A DNA stretch of 64,000 nucleotides from NCBI RefSeq assembly GCF_037969725.1, contig NZ_CP150203.1:3860001-3924000 (forward strand). Direction: 5' to 3'. Positions 46,400-55,250 of the stretch are shown piece by piece. A program made the position numbers and the translations under genes. The stretch is from Paenibacillus sp. FSL W8-0426. GTDB taxonomy: Bacteria > Bacillota > Bacilli > Paenibacillales > Paenibacillaceae. Positions within the stretch are counted from its first letter, which is position 1, and each line of letters opens with the position of its first letter. The notes under the pieces are model-generated. The model saw only the letters and a program-made list of their open reading frames with translations, was not told where the DNA came from and ran no database searches.

Positions 46400-47281
46400 T
46401 TAACCTTTAATTCCCGTCAACGTAATGCCTTCTACGAAATATTTGTTGCCGATCAGGAAAAACACCAGGCAGGGAAGCGTTACGATCAGTGCAAGCGCCA
46501 TGACCTGCTCATAGTTCGGAATACGCATTCCGTTCACCATGTACAAGCCCATAGGCAAGGTATAATCGGCCTCTGTTTTCAGATAAATCATCGTATAGAA
46601 AAATTCGTTCCAGCAGTTGATGAAACTGAACAGCGCAACCACGATCATTGCAGGGCGAATGAGAGGCAGCATGATCCGGTAGTAGATGCGGAAATAACCC
46701 GCGCCGTCGATTTTGGCCGCCTCGCTCAGCTCAGCAGGAATCGTCATAAAAAATTGTCTTAGCAGGAAAACGAAATATGCATTGCCGCCTGCGCAAAAAA
46801 AAGCCGGAATAATCAGCGCTGGTTTGCCCGCAAGCCCAAGCGACGTATATAACGAAAACTGCGGCAGCAATGTAACCGCGCTAGGCAGCATCATGCTGCT
46901 GATGACGAGTACAAACCAGGTGCCGCGCATCGGGAAACGCAGTTTGGCAAACGCGTAAGCGGCAAAGCTGGTGGTAATAACGGTGCCAATGACATAAGGA
47001 ACGACGATGGAAACCGAATTCCACAGCTGCCGCCAGAACTGAATCCGTTCAAGCCCCAGCCTGAAGTTATCCAATCCGAGCTCCTTCGGAAAAAATACGG
47101 GCGGCCTGGCCAAAATTTCCGAATGGCTGACCATTGCGCCGCGTAACAGCCAGTACAACGGAAAAGCAAAAATCAACGCAAGCAGGCAGGACAGCAAAAT
47201 CAACCCGATATGAAACACTTTTCTTCGGTTTTTCGCCTGCTTGATGCTTGTGTATTTCATCGCTGCAGGTACCGTCGCCAT
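46400..47281 (-). CDS. carbohydrate ABC transporter permease (MalG type)
   Basis: About 293 residues with six membrane segments and the coupling loop AELSEAAKIDGAGYFRIYYR then IMLPLIRPAMI (EAAxxDGA-type). Start at 47281: its ATG shares an A with the stop of the partner permease (TAATG), behind GTGGGTGAG. With the MalF-type permease it forms the channel of the importer in this locus. It is followed 18 bp later by the surface glycosidase gene. Confidence 0.92.
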   Translation of the reverse strand: MATVPAAMKYTSIKQAKNRRKVFHIGLILLSCLLALIFAFPLYWLLRGAMVSHSEILARPPVFFPKELGLDNFRLGLERIQFWRQLWNSVSIVVPYVIGTVITTSFAAYAFAKLRFPMRGTWFVLVISSMMLPSAVTLLPQFSLYTSLGLAGKPALIIPAFFCAGGNAYFVFLLRQFFMTIPAELSEAAKIDGAGYFRIYYRIMLPLIRPAMIVVALFSFINCWNEFFYTMIYLKTEADYTLPMGLYMVNGMRIPNYEQVMALALIVTLPCLVFFLIGNKYFVEGITLTGIKG

Positions 47282-48258
47282 TATCTCACCCACTTTCGTT
47301 TGCCCATGGCATCATCACGTTTCAGCGCGCCTTGAAAGTAAAACAACACGCCTGTAATGACCAAGGTGATCAGGAATACGATCCACGCTTCGGCTGATGC
47401 CAATCCGCGCATGCCCACTTGCACAAAGGAGTGGTCGTAGATCATGACGTTGATAAAGTACGTCATCCGATCGGGCGCACCGTTTCTCGACAGCACCACG
47501 CTCTGGGTGTAAATTTGGATCGACGTCATCATACACATGATGAGTTGAAAGAAGAGGACCGGTTTAATCGTAGGGTAAGTCACCTTAAGAAACTTGTGCC
47601 AGGCGTTGCCTCCGTCCATCTCTACGGCCTCCAGCAGTTCTCCGGGTACGTCCTGCAGCGTGGCAATAAATACAACGATCGTCCCGCCGCATGTCCACAG
47701 GCTCATGATAAACAAAGTGTAGAAAATCCGCAGCGGATCGTTGAGAAAATCCAAAGGCGCGATACCCAACTGCAGTAAAATCCAGTTAACCAGTCCGCCT
47801 TTGGCCTGATTTTGCAGCAGCATCTGCCATACGATCGTTGTCGCCAGCATCGGCACGACCGATGGCAGGAAGAAGATGGCCCGCAGCAAATTTCTCCCGA
47901 TAAACTTGCGGTTTAGCAGCAGGGCAACGATCAGGCAAAACACGATAACAAGCGCCACGTTGACAAAGGCGTAAACGAGCGTAACCGTAATCGACTTTTT
48001 GAATTCGGAGCTGGGGTTGCTGAAAATATACCTGAAGTTGTCCAGCCCGATCCATTCCATGACTTGGCTGCCGCCCATCATCGTAATTTTGTGAAAACTG
48101 TAATATAAACTGGCGAGCATCGGGTACATCGTCAGCACCAAAAATCCGATAATGGCAGGAGCGGCGAAGAGATATCCGGCAAAGGCCTCTTTGGTGGCAC
48201 CTTTGGCAAATCTTCTGGCAGGGATGGATTCCGAACCGATTTTGCGTTCTGGATTCAT
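47281..48258 (-). CDS. carbohydrate ABC transporter permease (MalF type)
   Basis: About 325 residues with six membrane segments. The ATPase coupling loop is GELLEAVEMDGGNAWHKFLK then VTYPTIKPVLF. Start at 48258 follows AGAGAGG; two upstream in-frame ATGs lack a site. It lies 46 bp after the binding-protein gene. Confidence 0.92.
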   Translation of the reverse strand: MNPERKIGSESIPARRFAKGATKEAFAGYLFAAPAIIGFLVLTMYPMLASLYYSFHKITMMGGSQVMEWIGLDNFRYIFSNPSSEFKKSITVTLVYAFVNVALVIVFCLIVALLLNRKFIGRNLLRAIFFLPSVVPMLATTIVWQMLLQNQAKGGLVNWILLQLGIAPLDFLNDPLRIFYTLFIMSLWTCGGTIVVFIATLQDVPGELLEAVEMDGGNAWHKFLKVTYPTIKPVLFFQLIMCMMTSIQIYTQSVVLSRNGAPDRMTYFINVMIYDHSFVQVGMRGLASAEAWIVFLITLVITGVLFYFQGALKRDDAMGKRKWVR

Positions 48259-48304
48259 AAGCATAGCCTCTCTTTTCAAATTCAAACTTCAGACATTCCC
48301 GGCG

Positions 48305-49696
48305 TTAAGATACCTTGCCGCTTTCCCACAGCGACTTAATGGCCGGCATAATCGCATCGTAAATCTCCTGAACGCTTTTCTGGCCGGATAACGCCTGGTC
48401 GATCGATTTTTCGTATTCCGTGTTCATTTTCAGGTAAGCCGGAACGTAGTACGCGGGCCATTGCACGATGGCATCCTTGGTCGTGGCGTAGCTGAGAATC
48501 GTTTCCTTTGCGCTTGCCGGCAGATCAGCCGTCCATTTGTCGATCAGAGCAGGGTCCGTGTACCAGTCCGCCTGATTCGGCAGCCATGCGCCGCTTTTCA
48601 GCAAGTCCAGGCTATTTTCCGGGTTGACCATATAAGCATAGAATTTTTTGGCTTCTTCGATATGTTTGGAGGTATTGTACACAACCAGCGGGGCACCGGC
48701 ATTCATCGTTACCGCTTTCTCCATTTTCGGAAGCACGCCTACGCCGATATCTTCATTGCCCTTGATGTTTGCCAAATCCCATGATCCGCTGACGGCCATG
48801 GCATATCCTCCGCTTAACGCATCCACGGCCGAGCCGATTCCGGAACTCCAGGTATAGCTGAAAGCAGAAGCAACCTTGTCCTTGTTCACGAGATCAGCCA
48901 GCTTCTGAATGCCTTCCGCCGTTTTGGGTGAATCCCACTGGAACTCTTTCCCATCCGGCGATACGATGCCCCCTCCATTCGCGTTCGCTGCCCAGAAATG
49001 GTGAAATTCACGCCCTGCGGTAAAACCAAGCCCGTAGTTTTCGGTCATGGCCGCGTCGAAACCGGCATCGGCGGCCGTCTTACCACTTGAATCCTTGGTC
49101 AGCTTCTTGGCATTGGCGACAAACGTATCCCAATCCCATGCGTCTTCAACCTTGGTAGGCGGATAAGGGACGCCGGCTTCATCAAACTTCGATTTGCTGT
49201 AGAACAGCAGCTCCATCTGGTTGGACAATCCGACGCCGATTACTTTCTGTTCCGGAGAATGGATGGTGATTGCGGGAAGTTTCTCCGGAATGCTTCCGTC
49301 TGCAAGCAGGTCGGAAATGTCCTCCAATATGCCCATCTCATTATACTTTTGAATGTCCGCTTCCCCCATGTAACTGATGTCCGGCAGTTCGCCGGATTGC
49401 ATTCTCGTTTGGATGAAGGTGTCGAATGTGCCGTCCGCGGGCAATACCTGCGCATTGATCTTCACCCCGGTGTCCGCCGTGTATTTCTCTGCAGCAGATT
49501 CCACCAGTTGCTTCTGTACATCATCCCCCCAATACAGCAGCTCTAGGGTAATGCCAGTGGCGGACGTGTCACCGCTGCCTGATGTCGCATTATTGGCACT
49601 GCCGGACGTGTCCGAATTGCCGGAACAGCCTGCCAGCGTGGAGAAGGCCAAGGTTAATGCGAGAGACAGAACCAACTTGCGCTTACCAAACCTCAT
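48305..49696 (-). CDS. extracellular carbohydrate-binding lipoprotein
   Basis: A 463-residue family 1 solute-binding protein. Lipobox STLAGCSG near residue 24, a Ser/Gly/Asn-rich linker, then the binding domain (LELLYWGDDVQKQLVESAAE, DISYMGEADIQKYNEMGILE, GGYAMAVSGSWDLANIKGNE). It should capture the oligosaccharide released by the surface enzyme. The importer has no ATPase gene beside it. An operator-like TTAATCGTTTAA lies about 50 bp upstream. Confidence 0.92.
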   Translation of the reverse strand: MRFGKRKLVLSLALTLAFSTLAGCSGNSDTSGSANNATSGSGDTSATGITLELLYWGDDVQKQLVESAAEKYTADTGVKINAQVLPADGTFDTFIQTRMQSGELPDISYMGEADIQKYNEMGILEDISDLLADGSIPEKLPAITIHSPEQKVIGVGLSNQMELLFYSKSKFDEAGVPYPPTKVEDAWDWDTFVANAKKLTKDSSGKTAADAGFDAAMTENYGLGFTAGREFHHFWAANANGGGIVSPDGKEFQWDSPKTAEGIQKLADLVNKDKVASAFSYTWSSGIGSAVDALSGGYAMAVSGSWDLANIKGNEDIGVGVLPKMEKAVTMNAGAPLVVYNTSKHIEEAKKFYAYMVNPENSLDLLKSGAWLPNQADWYTDPALIDKWTADLPASAKETILSYATTKDAIVQWPAYYVPAYLKMNTEYEKSIDQALSGQKSVQEIYDAIMPAIKSLWESGKVS

Positions 49697-49744
49697 GATT
49701 GTTTCCTCCCTTTTTCAAAGCTATTTATTTCAAGCCAAACGAAT

Positions 49745-49756
49745 TTAATCGTTTAA
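49745..49756. promoter_or_regulatory. LacI-type operator, upstream of the binding-protein gene
   Basis: TTAATCGTTTAA differs at one position from the perfect palindrome TTAAACGTTTAA seen before the 820-residue gene. Located about 50 bp before the start of the binding-protein gene. Confidence 0.6.
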
Positions 49757-49830
49757 CTTAAAAACAATGGTCAATTAATATCCGAGTGATTATTACATGG
49801 CTAAACGTTGGCGGACCTGTACTTTCCCTG

Positions 49831-50065
49831 TTATATAGATTGAACCGGAAATTTACACGATAACGAAGAGGGCAGAAAGAATCTGGAGAAGCGAAGCGGT
49901 CTAAAAGCTTTCTGAAAGAAAGCTGCTTCGGAAGCATAGGCTGATCACCGGATTTTCTCCCTTGAAAAAGGAGATCAAAGAAATCTGGGGATAACAGCGA
50001 TCGGAAGATGGTTCTGACCGCGTAGTGTCTCTGTGTAAAAATCATTGGTTCAACCTATATAGACC
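49831..50065 (+). repeat. dispersed intergenic repeat, copy C (with a 102-bp insert)
   Basis: The left module (TATATAGATTGAACCGG … AGAGGGCAGAA) matches copy B, then AATCTGG (49880-49886). A 102-bp insert with its own hairpin (AGCTTTCTGAAAGAAAGCT) follows before AATCTGG recurs at 49982-49988 and the 24-base core continues (49987-50010), then a GC segment and CCTATATAGACCG. No ORF. Lies between the 820-residue gene and the binding-protein gene. Confidence 0.75.
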
Positions 50066-50094
50066 GAAAGGACGAAGCCATGCTGGAGGACCGG

Positions 50095-52557
50095 TCATAA
50101 GCAGGCGCAGAACTTTCCTTGTTCCAGGCGAATGCTCTGCAGCAACGTTCCCTGTGGAGCCCGAAACTCCAAGCGTTCTTCACGGAACACGTATCTGGAC
50201 GGATATGCCGCATAACTTGTCACGGTCCACCCGTCATGCTCTTCAGTCAAGAATCCGTTGACGCACCTTAATGTGCCGTTTCCATCCCGATAGAGATACG
50301 TCGTAGTTCCAAACCCGAGCAAATAAGCCGCTAACTCTTCGCCCATATCCCAGTCATCCCCCGAAACGTCGGAGAACAAAGCGGCAAACAGCGGATCGTC
50401 TGCTCCCACAAACACCGATTGTCCGAATCGATTGCGCGACAGCTCCGGCATGTTCAAATTGGGTGCAGCCACACTATACGTCGATGCGGCTTCACCCGGC
50501 TTCAGCCGTCGCGGCGTGGATCTTACATTCCAGTCATAACAATGAAAGATCGCCATGGTTGAGCGGTAAGCGGCTTCCAGATATTCAGGATCGCCCAGAT
50601 GTTCATAGGCAGCCAATGCCGATGACGCCGCAAGTCCGCCCCACAAGGAATGAATCATCGGGGACAACGCTTCCCACCAGCGGTCCGGATTCTGCAGCCG
50701 ATAGTCGTTGCTGAACCCGATATTGGCCAGAATAAGCTGGCCATATTGTGCAGCTTCGTCGGTTAGCCCAAGGAAACATAACGCCATGCACGTCGGGCCA
50801 AATCCGGCATTATCGTAAAAGTGCTCCGTGACCGCCCCGCCATAGTGCCGAACGCCGATTTCCATGTCCCGACCGAAGCGATCCCACAGCTGTCGCAGCC
50901 GTTCGTGCAATTCACCATATCCCTTGTCTTCCAACTCCTGCAGCAGTTCTCGTATGTAAAGAATGAATACACCATTTAGACGCGACTCGTCCTTCTCCCG
51001 CTGACCGGGATGGCAATCCGGATCAAGCCGCATGCACATCACTTCGGCGGCCCATTGCAAATATTCGGAAGGAGAATGCAGATGGAGCAGCCCTGCTTCC
51101 ATCCGCGATAACAGATAAAAGACGTGCGCAATATAATCGAAATCATACATGCGGTAAAAGCTGCCGTACAATGGTCGCGGCCGGGACAAATCGCCGTCCA
51201 TGAACCAGTGTACCTTCATATCCAGCACCGCCGCCGCTTCCGCCTTCGCCACCTGCTCGGGAACAGGCGTAGTCATCCTATTTTTCATCAGCAAAAATGC
51301 CAATTTGCCCAGCGATTCCCCCTGGTTGGACAACGGACGGAACGCGTGGGGTCGAAGGGCGGTCTCCGCTCCTTCATAGCTGTTGGCCGCCAGCCATTCT
51401 GCCCGCTTTTCGAGCAATGCATGGACCGGTTCAAGCACATTCCAAACCAGCACATCACGTCGTCCGTCCCGGAGCACCAATTCCAGCTTGCGTTCCCCCG
51501 GCTCGTCAGCAGGCAGGATGACTATGAACTCCCGTTCAATGCCGTGATTGTTGTTACGGCCGAAAGCCTGGTCTGTAGACGTTGGCTTTTCCGAAGGGAT
51601 CACGCGTGTCGTGATTTCCTGCTCCACGATGTCACTCGTGGTTCGAAGCGCACTATATAGCTTTAACGTGCCTATTTCCAGCCCTGCTGGCAGACTGAAC
51701 GAGGCCTTGAATTGACCTCCTTCAGGCACTACGGGTGTATAGCTCCATCGCGGATGTCCAAGGGTTTCGCCTTGACGATAGAAATCCGCCTCGTTTTGGA
51801 ATGACACAAACGCGTACTCCCAGCTTTCCGTTTGTCCAGGCGTTAACACCAAAGGATTGTAAGCGTCTCCATATATCCAATCGGCAGCTGCCGATTCCTT
51901 CAATGAAGTGCCATCCTCCACCAAAGAGAGCCTGTGGTACAACAACCCGTCCAAAGATGGCGAAACCTGTTCGAGAAAGCGATTGCAATATCGGCAATGA
52001 GAACCCATGACTGACGTCGTTCCTCTGAGTGTGTAAATTCCCAAATGAGGTCCTTCGTTGCTTCGCCGCACGGCGGCAAATTTGGCGAAGCTCCCGCCGA
52101 GATGCGTAAATACGGCACAGGATTCATGCATGTTGCGATACACATCCTGCGTTCGAAACATGATGTAGGCGAGAGAAAACCAAACATGCAGCCCTTGAAC
52201 TTCAATACTCTCATCCGATTCATTCGTCAGATCAATCCCCCAACGCAGCCGATCCTCTTCGAGCGAATATGATAACAAGATTTTGACCGGTAAATCTCTG
52301 AACTCCACGGTAGCATATTGCGAATTATGTTTCGTTACCTTAGGCACAAACGCCGAACTTTGGACGTCCCTCCCGTTCAACCGCAAGCTCCATTCCCCAA
52401 AAAGCTTGTCCTCATCCTCTTGAAATCCAACCTCTCGCAAATAACGAGGATCGACTACCCAATTCATCGTATGGGGATCATCTTTCATCACCAAGGAATG
52501 AACGGTTCCACGCTCTCCCAATTCGATCTTCAACCTATCATTGCTGAGAGTCGTCAT
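50095..52557 (-). CDS. 820-residue cytoplasmic six-hairpin glycosidase-like protein
   Basis: No signal peptide, so cytoplasmic. The first 380 residues look like beta-sandwich domains (RLKIELGERGTVHSLVMKDD, FVPKVTKHNSQYATVEFRDL). The rest is helical and has the feel of an (alpha/alpha)6 barrel: RMYDFDYIAHVFYLLSRMEA, DNAGFGPTCMALCFLGLTDE, SPMIHSLWGGLAASSALAAY and a histidine/aspartate-rich IFHCYDWNVRS. It resembles DUF5695-type proteins as I remember them, not verified. It would process the imported sugar. It has AAAGGGTG before the ATG and a LacI-type operator 33 bp upstream. No assigned reaction. Confidence 0.75.
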   Translation of the reverse strand: MTTLSNDRLKIELGERGTVHSLVMKDDPHTMNWVVDPRYLREVGFQEDEDKLFGEWSLRLNGRDVQSSAFVPKVTKHNSQYATVEFRDLPVKILLSYSLEEDRLRWGIDLTNESDESIEVQGLHVWFSLAYIMFRTQDVYRNMHESCAVFTHLGGSFAKFAAVRRSNEGPHLGIYTLRGTTSVMGSHCRYCNRFLEQVSPSLDGLLYHRLSLVEDGTSLKESAAADWIYGDAYNPLVLTPGQTESWEYAFVSFQNEADFYRQGETLGHPRWSYTPVVPEGGQFKASFSLPAGLEIGTLKLYSALRTTSDIVEQEITTRVIPSEKPTSTDQAFGRNNNHGIEREFIVILPADEPGERKLELVLRDGRRDVLVWNVLEPVHALLEKRAEWLAANSYEGAETALRPHAFRPLSNQGESLGKLAFLLMKNRMTTPVPEQVAKAEAAAVLDMKVHWFMDGDLSRPRPLYGSFYRMYDFDYIAHVFYLLSRMEAGLLHLHSPSEYLQWAAEVMCMRLDPDCHPGQREKDESRLNGVFILYIRELLQELEDKGYGELHERLRQLWDRFGRDMEIGVRHYGGAVTEHFYDNAGFGPTCMALCFLGLTDEAAQYGQLILANIGFSNDYRLQNPDRWWEALSPMIHSLWGGLAASSALAAYEHLGDPEYLEAAYRSTMAIFHCYDWNVRSTPRRLKPGEAASTYSVAAPNLNMPELSRNRFGQSVFVGADDPLFAALFSDVSGDDWDMGEELAAYLLGFGTTTYLYRDGNGTLRCVNGFLTEEHDGWTVTSYAAYPSRYVFREERLEFRAPQGTLLQSIRLEQGKFCACL

Positions 52558-52589
52558 TCAAATCACCCTTTCATCGATCAGAAATGAAG

Positions 52590-52601
52590 TTAAACGTTTA
52601 A
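52590..52601. promoter_or_regulatory. LacI-type operator, upstream of the 820-residue gene
   Basis: Perfect 12-base palindrome TTAAACGTTTAA with the central CG typical of LacI/GalR sites. It lies 33 bp before the gene. Confidence 0.7.
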
Positions 52602-52729
52602 ATTATCTTCAATAAAGAGAAACGCCAATTCGTCTATGATATGACGCGATCGGTTTCTCAAGTACAATAGCGGAGTTTTCACCTGCGGTTTGCCCTATGT
52701 ATTGAAACTATTCTGCTCCGATCCAGCCT

Positions 52730-53767
52730 TTACGCTTTCAAACTCCGAACGGAATCACGCTCGATCAAGCGGCATTCCGGCATGGCAAGGTCTTGAACGT
52801 CTTCCCCTTGAATTAGACGGTAGAGCGTTTCACTTGCCAAATATCCCATCTCATGAAGCGGCAAACTCATCGTTGTCAGGCGCGGGCTGAGATAATCGCT
52901 AAACTCCCTGTCATCAAAACCAACTACCGAAATGTCATCAGGAACGCTGACTCCCTTCTCCTTTGCAGCCTGAAGCACCCCGACGCCCATAACGTCGTTC
53001 ATCGACAGAATGGCTGTCGGCGGATCGGGCATGTCCAGCAGCTCATTAGCCAACCGATAGCCTGAATCCCGTTCCCAATCCCCCATCTTAATCAAGGTCG
53101 GGTCAAACGGCAGTTCAAACTCGGTAACGGCTTTGTAATAACCGTTTAATCGCCGCCTGGAAGGAATCGAATCCATCAAACCGCTAATGATTGCGATGCG
53201 ACTGTGACCTTGTTGAACCAGGTATGACATCGCTTCATAGGAAGCCTGCTCATCATTATACTGGATTGATATGTCGTCTTGTGTGTACCCGTAAGTATAT
53301 ACGATCGGTTTGCCCTCAACATTGATCAGCCCTGTCAAGTCACGAGTGTGCACGCCGATATAGATGATGCCGTCCACCTGTTTACCAAGCAGCTCGGATA
53401 CGGCATTGGCTGCATACTTGCGGTACGCTTCGACATCGTGAAAATGACGGCCAATTCGCTTGTCGAGCCTAAGGTTGACGAGCAGAATATGAAGGTCGTG
53501 GCGGTCCCCGAAATCGTTAATGCCATCGATAATGTCCGGCGCATTAAATACGGTCACATCCTCCGCAATGACACCGATGGTGTTCGTTCGGTTGCGTTTG
53601 AGACTTTTAGCAATCTCGTTCGGTTTGTAATTCAAAGCTTCGATGGCCTCCATGACCCGTCTGCGCGTTTCCGGACGAACATTCCGAGTTCCGTTAAGCA
53701 CATAGGAGACGGTGGCAATCGAAACATTTGCCCTAAGAGCGATGTCCTTTATGCTGGTTTTTCTCAT
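52730..53767 (-). CDS. LacI family transcriptional regulator
   Basis: About 345 residues. The N-terminal LacI helix-turn-helix is textbook: SIKDIALRANVSIATVSYVL then NGTRNVRPETRRRVMEAIEAL and YKPNEIAKSLKR. A periplasmic-binding-like sensor follows (TIGVIAEDVTVFNAPDIIDG; VQQGHSRIAIISGLMDSIPS; DDISVVGFDDREFSDYLSPRL). Start at 53767 (CAGGAGAG); the in-frame ATG at 53797 has no site. It heads the locus and probably represses it and itself via the TTAAACGTTTAA sites. Confidence 0.93.
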   Translation of the reverse strand: MRKTSIKDIALRANVSIATVSYVLNGTRNVRPETRRRVMEAIEALNYKPNEIAKSLKRNRTNTIGVIAEDVTVFNAPDIIDGINDFGDRHDLHILLVNLRLDKRIGRHFHDVEAYRKYAANAVSELLGKQVDGIIYIGVHTRDLTGLINVEGKPIVYTYGYTQDDISIQYNDEQASYEAMSYLVQQGHSRIAIISGLMDSIPSRRRLNGYYKAVTEFELPFDPTLIKMGDWERDSGYRLANELLDMPDPPTAILSMNDVMGVGVLQAAKEKGVSVPDDISVVGFDDREFSDYLSPRLTTMSLPLHEMGYLASETLYRLIQGEDVQDLAMPECRLIERDSVRSLKA

Positions 53768-53810
53768 AGGTCTCTCCTGTCTAAGCATACGAACCATCGT
53801 TCATCAGCTG

Positions 53811-53824
53811 TTTAAACGTTTAGA
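53811..53824. promoter_or_regulatory. LacI-type operator, upstream of the LacI gene
   Basis: TTTAAACGTTTAGA contains TAAACGTTTA, the same palindromic centre as the sites before the 820-residue gene and the binding-protein gene. It is 45 bp before the LacI start and suggests autoregulation. Confidence 0.65.
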
Positions 53825-54075
53825 TTTTTGAGTTGATAGGTGAATCTTACCTTACAATCTCCGATTTTGCAATCGTTATTTTGGATTTTAATTCCACGTT
53901 TTTTTCCCCTCACTAGCATGAGTTAAAATATTGTTGTGCAACTTATAAAACAAAAAAAGAGTGCATAGCCGATCATAATGTTCAGTAAAAAGAGTGTGGT
54001 TGGAGCATAATATTAACTTTTAAGCAGCGTGTTCCGAACTTACAAAAAATATCAGATTAAGGAGTTATATTAACA

Positions 54076-55056
54076 ATGAAACAAAAACTATATTCTTATT
54101 GTTTAAAAGGAGATATCAATAAAGCTTATGAATATCTCCTAAGCCTTGATCATAATACAGGTTTGGAAAAGCTTAAAAATAAATACGCCAACCGTTTTTT
54201 TGCTGAAAAACCAGTATTTCGATATAAAACAAAAGATGCATGGATTAGAAGTGTTATTAGAGCATATTACGAATACTTTAGATCCGTCTTAACCAATAGA
54301 AAACGCAAAGAGGAAGCAGAACAGATCTTAGCGGAATCCCTAATAGAGTTGTTACCAGGCGGATACGAAACTACAGATGACCTAAATTCTATTGAAGAAA
54401 AATTATCTAAAGCGTTTAACTCGAGAGGTTTTTACTTCCAAGGAGGAATTACCCCGCCCTTTAGGGGGCCATATATATGGAGAAAACAAGAGAAGGTCGA
54501 GTATGAAGTCACCCTTCCAGAGAAATCCAAAAAGGTTGATGTATATTTTATGTCCGATTTTATTATGCAGAGCTGGTTACATTTCGCTACCTTTGGAGGG
54601 AGAGCTGCAGGAGGATGGGCATCTGAAAATGCCTTATATTGTGTAAAAGACAGGTATGAAAAAGTAATAAATAAGCCCGATTTTTTATATTCATACCTTG
54701 CTCATGAAGCGCAGCATTTAGCGGATTATGAAGACTTCCCATGTCTTCTTCCTGTCGATCTGGAATATCGAGCCAAATTGGTAGAATTAATTTACCATCC
54801 TTTAAATAATAAAGTGTTAATGAAAAAGTTTTTATCCGATGCTGATCATAACAGAGAGAATCCTCATCCATATTCAAGCTATGTAATTTGTTCCAATTTG
54901 TCCAAGAAAATATATAATCAGGATTATGTGCCTGATCCTGAAAAATGGAGGAAAGTCGACTTTAACATACTTAGCAGCTCAGCTGAAGAGCTGTTTCATA
55001 AACACACCACATTATTAACCAATGAAGGTAAAGAAAACGTAGAGAGTGTTATTTAA
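54076..55056 (+). CDS. HExxH-containing protein of unknown function
   Basis: A 326-residue protein, AT-rich compared with its neighbours. It has a metalloprotease-type zinc motif in YLAHEAQHLADYEDF (HEAQH, near 217) with ELEYRAKLVEL-like downstream glutamates (DLEYRAKLVELIYH) that could give a third ligand. The N-terminal 130 residues are helical and charged; no signal peptide is seen. ATG at 54076 has AAGGAG upstream. I do not recognise the family. Different base composition suggests recent transfer. Confidence 0.7.
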   Translation: MKQKLYSYCLKGDINKAYEYLLSLDHNTGLEKLKNKYANRFFAEKPVFRYKTKDAWIRSVIRAYYEYFRSVLTNRKRKEEAEQILAESLIELLPGGYETTDDLNSIEEKLSKAFNSRGFYFQGGITPPFRGPYIWRKQEKVEYEVTLPEKSKKVDVYFMSDFIMQSWLHFATFGGRAAGGWASENALYCVKDRYEKVINKPDFLYSYLAHEAQHLADYEDFPCLLPVDLEYRAKLVELIYHPLNNKVLMKKFLSDADHNRENPHPYSSYVICSNLSKKIYNQDYVPDPEKWRKVDFNILSSSAEELFHKHTTLLTNEGKENVESVI

Positions 55057-55061
55057 AAATC

Positions 55062-55107
55062 ACTTAAAAAGTCAGTTCCTTACGTACAGGAATTGACTTT
55101 TTAAGTT
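55062..55107 (+). terminator. terminator of the HExxH gene
   Basis: ACTTAAAAAGTCAGTTCCT and AGGAATTGACTTTTTAAGT form a long stem around TACGTAC with a T-run in the right arm. Confidence 0.85.
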
Positions 55108-55117
55108 AAAGTCTAGC

Positions 55118-55150
55118 TTAGCAAAGCATGAGCCCGGTATAATACCGAGC
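55118..55150. other. GC hairpin of unknown role
   Basis: GAGCCCGGTAT / ATACCGAGCTC with AA in the loop, just after the terminator of the HExxH gene. No T-run, so not a second terminator by itself. Confidence 0.35.
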
Positions 55151-55250
55151 TCGTGGCCTTGGTCTGACTTTCAAGTGGGTACTTTATTGCATCCGTTGGC
55201 TGCATTCTAGTTTTAGGAATACCTTTCTTCCATGTTCTCATAAGGTGTTC

